A stretch of DNA of 64,000 bases, from NCBI RefSeq assembly GCF_003054445.1, contig NC_042507.1:2480001-2544000 (forward strand). Direction: 5' to 3'. Positions within the stretch are counted from its first letter, which is position 1; each line of letters begins with the position of its first letter. The stretch comes from Pichia kudriavzevii (Eukaryota > Ascomycota > Pichiomycetes > Pichiales > Pichiaceae). Below are positions 60,823 through 64,000 of this stretch, in pieces. The notes under the pieces were generated by a model, which ran no database searches, was not told the origin of the DNA, and saw only the letters and a list, made by a program, of their open reading frames with translations. The translations under genes were made by a program, and so were the position numbers.

Positions 60823-61282
60823 AACGGCGCGAATGGAAGTGAAAACCGTTTTTTTTTTCTTTTTTTTTTCTCTTACATTTTTCCTTTTATGGAACCGTTT
60901 CACTGTACCGAGATTTTTAAATCTGCTGAAGAGCAGCAAAAAGAAGACATTGAAGTCAGAAGAAGACATTTAGGTCAGAAGAATAAACTGTACTATAACG
61001 TGCCATAACATAGTGTAGTCCAGTGTGGTGTAATACAATGTAAACTATGGAAGGTGTTACTTTTTTGTCACACACACACAGCGTGCCAATGCCCCCGCAC
61101 AATACCGACATTGAACCCTTGTAAAGGAAAAGGCTTAGCAGAAGGAATTGGAGGCTTATACGGAATCACTCCTTTTTATTCTTCATATTGTCTCTCTGTA
61201 CAGGCTATATATAACCCTCCTGTTCCCATGTCTAACATTCTACAGTGACAAACACTGCCCCGTTGCCGTCCACACCACCAAC

Positions 61283-61486
61283 ATGGGCCACCACCACCAC
61301 CCGCAATACTACCAACAGAGTCCACAGTACTACCAGCCCCCCCTACAGCAGCCCCAGGTCGTGTATGTGCAGCAGCAGCAGCCGCCGCAGAATAGCAACA
61401 ACGACAGCTGCTGCGGGTGTTGCTGTGGGGCATTTTGTGGATGTCTCTCAACGTTACTTTGTTTGAACCTCTGCTGTCTCTTCTAG
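61283..61486 (+). CDS. CYSTM-type small tail-anchored protein, copy 1
   Basis: A 67-residue protein. A His/Gln/Tyr/Pro-rich head (MGHHHHPQYYQQSPQYYQPP) is followed by VVYVQQQQPPQNSNNDS and a Cys-rich tail CCGCCCGAFCGCLSTLLCLN ending in Leu-Cys-Cys-Leu-Phe. This is the CYSTM module: small stress-linked proteins with a Cys-rich transmembrane tail, known in yeast (YBR016W/YDL012C/MNC1 type) and plants. The ATG at 61283 is chosen because the head starts there; the frame above has an ATG at 61148 but reads as random sequence. Two related genes follow. Confidence 0.85.
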   Translation: MGHHHHPQYYQQSPQYYQPPLQQPQVVYVQQQQPPQNSNNDSCCGCCCGAFCGCLSTLLCLNLCCLF

Positions 61487-62041
61487 CACTGACAACGCCG
61501 CTTAACTTGTCCATAGCCTACCTTCTACCCTCTACTCTCTACTATCTACTCTCTACTCTCTGTTCTCTGCATCAACTACTAAGCAGAGGTCCAACACAAC
61601 GGCTAGCTGCATCTCCTCTTGAAGAAACATTGTCCTTATCTCTGTGTGTACCAATATCTATGTATCTCTTGAAAAAACAACTACATTAGAATGAAACAAA
61701 GAAAGAAAAAAAAATATAAAGCAAAAACAAGACACACTCCCCCCCCCCCTCTTCTCTCCCCGCCAAGTTATGGCCATTGAGAAATCATCACAAGACAATG
61801 TCCTCCATCTACCCCTCCTGTATTTGAACATGGCCATGACTCGTACTCTGCATTCAAAGGCTCTTTACTACAGCCAGAATAGATTCTTCTCGAAAGTGTC
61901 ACATTCTCAAATCACCTTCTCGCTGTTGCGCATGGTTGCTTTTCTTCCTCACTGTATTTGTTCCACTCAAGGCAAGTCTCTCTGGAGTAGAAAGACAGTC
62001 TCCACTAGGCCAACCTCAGAGCTCCCAACTTACACCAACTA
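61487..62041. other. Region between CYSTM copies 1 and 2
   Basis: A 555-bp stretch with CTCTACTCTCTACT-type pyrimidine repeats (61525-61565), a C-tract near 61740 and an ATG-started 90-codon frame (61770-62042) whose stop overlaps the next gene's ATG. It should hold the promoter of copy 2. Confidence 0.5.
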
Positions 62042-62299
62042 ATGGGTTACTCACAACAGCCGCCGCCTCAATACTACCAACAACCCCCACAACAACAGGG
62101 ATACTACCAGCAGCAGCCTCCTCAACAGTACTACCAACCACAGGGACACGCCCAGTACCCACAACAACCGCAGGTGATCTACGTCCAGCAACAGCAGCCA
62201 CAAACTACAAACAACGAAGACTGCTGTATGGCATGCATGGGCACCTTCCTTGCTTGTTTGTCCTTGAACCTCCTATTGAATGCATGTTTTCTCTTCTAA
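62042..62299 (+). CDS. CYSTM-type small tail-anchored protein, copy 2
   Basis: An 85-residue protein. The head repeats QQPPPQYYQQ- and QGYYQQQPPQQYYQPQ-type units. A linker QVIYVQQQQPQTTNNEDCC matches copy 1 (VVYVQQQQPPQNSNNDSCC), then the tail MACMGTFLACLSLNLLLNAC ends Phe-Leu-Phe. Fewer Cys and a longer hydrophobic part than copy 1, but the same plan. The ATG overlaps the stop of a 90-codon frame upstream. Confidence 0.85.
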   Translation: MGYSQQPPPQYYQQPPQQQGYYQQQPPQQYYQPQGHAQYPQQPQVIYVQQQQPQTTNNEDCCMACMGTFLACLSLNLLLNACFLF

Positions 62300-62663
62300 T
62301 GGGGGAAACACATACACGCATACACACACACGACCCCCTTTCCCTCTCCTCTTGGCCTCGTTGGTCACCCTACTTCTAACAGCTCCCCCCATCTCCGTCC
62401 TGCAGTGTCACATCCACTTCAATACAGAAATACATAGCCAACCGTCTATACCGAAAACACACATCTCCGTCAGCATGTCACGTGACACAGCAATTTTTGT
62501 TTGTCCTTGTTTGTTCTCAAAATGTTGCCTGCCCTAAGGAGGAAACGCGTGAGATTCTGGACTAGCAAAACTTGCTCTATAGAACCAACGAGTGATATCT
62601 GACTTGCTCGTTCTATTGTTCCGCCAATAAATCCGATAGAAGCATACCTAAATCGGTGACCAG
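62300..62663. other. Region between CYSTM copies 2 and 3
   Basis: A 364-bp stretch with a GTCACGTGAC palindrome at 62477-62486, about 180 bp upstream of copy 3. No RNA gene is recognised. Confidence 0.5.
62477..62486. promoter_or_regulatory. GTCACGTGAC palindrome upstream of CYSTM copy 3
   Basis: Extended to TGTCACGTGACA (12-bp perfect palindrome, 62476-62487). Third copy of the site in the window. Confidence 0.5.
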
Positions 62664-62960
62664 ATGTATTCACAACATCAACAACAAAAACAAGATCAAC
62701 AGCAACATCCACAGCAACATCCACAGGCTCCGCCTCCAGAGTATGATCCGCAAGGGCAGGCACAGCAAGATTATTACCAACAGCAACCGCAGCATGCGTA
62801 CCAACCCCCACAAGGGTACGGAGATTCCTCACAGCAACCCCCAATGGTTTATGTCCAGCAGGAGGAACAACAAAAGTCAAACAACATCCGTTGCCTAGTG
62901 ATAGCATCGGCATGCGCCTGCTTGATCACAGACATAGTTCTTGCTGCATTGTCATCGTAA
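62664..62960 (+). CDS. CYSTM-related small protein, copy 3 (divergent tail)
   Basis: A 98-residue protein. The head is Gln/Pro/Tyr-rich (QQHPQAPPPEYDPQGQAQQD, then YYQQQPQHAYQPPQGYG) and the linker PPMVYVQQEEQQKSNNI aligns with the other two copies. The tail is different: RCLVIASACACLITDIVLAA ending Leu-Ser-Ser, with three Cys in place of the Cys clusters. It still reads as one membrane helix. It is probably a diverged paralogue of copies 1 and 2. Confidence 0.75.
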   Translation: MYSQHQQQKQDQQQHPQQHPQAPPPEYDPQGQAQQDYYQQQPQHAYQPPQGYGDSSQQPPMVYVQQEEQQKSNNIRCLVIASACACLITDIVLAALSS

Positions 62961-63433
62961 AGATGGTCGAGCTGCATGTGCTCTTGCTCTTTTTCGTACA
63001 CTTATTTCCACTACCTCTATTATCATTATAACTGTCGATATATTTATTACTCTGTTTACTTCTACTACCATTAATACAACTTCTTGTTAGATGCTTCCGC
63101 TTCCACTCCCACGCCCGTGGCCAAGCACAAATATACTCTTGCCCGTCTTGATACAGCTGCTTGACTTCCTTCTGTGTCCAACACGTTGATTGCCAATTTT
63201 ATAGTTGCGCTTCACTCGGTGAGTTTCTTGCTGCCCTCGGAATTCTTTCCCCTTGGGGAAAATTCCCCGCCACGCAAATTTCACACTCTTTTCGATAATC
63301 TCCGTTTTATCTCCTTAATCTTCACAGTCTATGGATTGTACATGTAAATATATATACATGCACAAACACATACACATAAACACCTCGGGAAGAGTGTGGA
63401 GATCGCCATAGACATAGTACCATTGTACAAGCG
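62961..63433. other. Region between CYSTM copy 3 and AIM32
   Basis: A 473-bp stretch, pyrimidine-rich near 63000-63080, with a TATATAC-type AT word near 63347. No RNA gene is recognised. Confidence 0.5.
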
Positions 63434-64000
63434 ATGCAGTTCCGTCGTTTCCAATCTACACTGAAACTGGTGTCTCGATGCCCGCCTCCAAAGTATGATA
63501 CCGGATGCACATTCTGTCAACCACCTCCAGAATTGGACTTGAAATCTCCTCCATTCTCCATCAGAAACACTGCCCCTCCACTGGCAAAACACGTGATTGT
63601 CTTATCGGAAACTTCCAATAAGGACTGGCCGAAGAAAGTGGAGGCATATCCCGTGATGAGGAACCTCGGCGCTGTTGGTAGGGGAAATGGTAACCTGTTC
63701 AGCATGTCAACCCTATGTCCCGAAACCGAAACCGGTCATGTCGAGGTGTTGGTTTATCCCGACTCGAAGAAAGTGACATTCAAAGACAACTCGGCCAATT
63801 ATAGTAAGTTCGTCAAGGCCATGGACGGAGAGCTGGCTACAAATGAAACCCTTTCAGTTACCGCTTTTGAAAAACCACTAATCTTAATATGCGGACACGC
63901 AGAGCGTGATGTGAGATGTGGTGTCGTGGGGGAACTTGTACATGATGAATTTGAGAAAGTTCTGCATAGGGAAAAACTCAATGTGGAGCTCGGGTATATC
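63434..64000 (+). CDS. AIM32: AIM32, thioredoxin-like iron-sulfur protein, N-terminal part (cut by window edge)
   Basis: The first 189 codons are present and the frame is open at the window end. The protein starts MQFRRFQSTLKLVSRCPPPK, a mitochondrial-type sequence, and has a Cys pair region TGCTFCQPPP. Then follow NTAPPLAKHVIVLSETSNKDW, and LILICGHAERDVRCGVVG near residues 158-174, which matches the LVCGHYKRDAKCGEMG signature of Aim32 and the sucrase/ferredoxin-like family. Aim32 is a mitochondrial 2Fe-2S protein linked to redox control of protein import. Confidence 0.85.
   Translation, partial: MQFRRFQSTLKLVSRCPPPKYDTGCTFCQPPPELDLKSPPFSIRNTAPPLAKHVIVLSETSNKDWPKKVEAYPVMRNLGAVGRGNGNLFSMSTLCPETETGHVEVLVYPDSKKVTFKDNSANYSKFVKAMDGELATNETLSVTAFEKPLILICGHAERDVRCGVVGELVHDEFEKVLHREKLNVELGYI

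Larger units (their letters stand above)
60567..61282. other. Divergent region between NIT3 and the first CYSTM gene
   Basis: A 716-bp stretch with the palindromes GTCACGTGAC (60757-60766) and GCGACGCGTCGC (60811-60822), a T-run at about 60849-60871, and a (CA) stretch near 61070. No coding gene or RNA gene is recognised. Confidence 0.55.

Overview
The window reads as nuclear chromosomal DNA of an ascomycete budding yeast (Saccharomycotina), most likely Pichiaceae (Pichia/Issatchenkia, Ogataea or Brettanomyces type). Genes are dense and mostly intronless. The three introns I can define have GTATGT or GTAAGT donors and exact TACTAAC branch sites. CTG reads naturally as leucine, for example within the Leu run after the GTP-binding loop of alpha-tubulin, which argues against the CTG-Ser clade. 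A nuclear complex I subunit (NDUFA5 type) argues against Saccharomycetaceae. The species itself is inferred, not shown. I see no tRNA, rRNA, transposon, LTR element, CRISPR array or virus-derived element.

Layout. 0-6 kb: BUR6 (cut by the left edge), TMS1, the meiotic recombinase DMC1 (with intron), an ARP10-like actin-related protein, an unresolved minus-strand locus that looks multi-exon or decayed, and a SLO1/SCOC-like coiled-coil protein. 6-17 kb: NGL2 nuclease, alpha-tubulin (with intron), a Zn2Cys6 regulator, THI80 and a secreted aspartyl protease between two long gene-free stretches. 17-31 kb: CKB2, HIR2, MSW1, ESC2, CYC2, CIA1, REX2, a CREB/ATF-type bZIP factor and a Qa-SNARE. 31-41 kb: a complex I subunit, MED6, mitoribosomal mS41, HNT2, an acidic J-protein, TAF9, a ChAP exomer gene and SEC13. 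41-57 kb: HRD3, dynactin p62, DLD1, HCR1 (with intron), UMP1, a SMY2/SYH1 GYF protein, SEC66, LOA1 and PNS1. 57-64 kb: a xylose reductase, NIT3, three tandem CYSTM small proteins and AIM32 (cut by the right edge).

Functional themes. This is ordinary housekeeping content: transcription (BUR6, MED6, TAF9, HIR2), secretion and ER quality control (SEC13, SEC66, HRD3, ChAP, SNARE, SMY2), mitochondria (MSW1, CYC2, REX2, mS41, NDUFA5, DLD1, AIM32) and lipid or solute handling (LOA1, TMS1, PNS1). The less ordinary points are two dynactin pointed-end candidates, an HRD3 without its usual C-terminal membrane anchor, a local CYSTM cluster whose third copy has a divergent tail, a fragmented locus beside DMC1, and several clear simple-sequence tracts lying in promoters.
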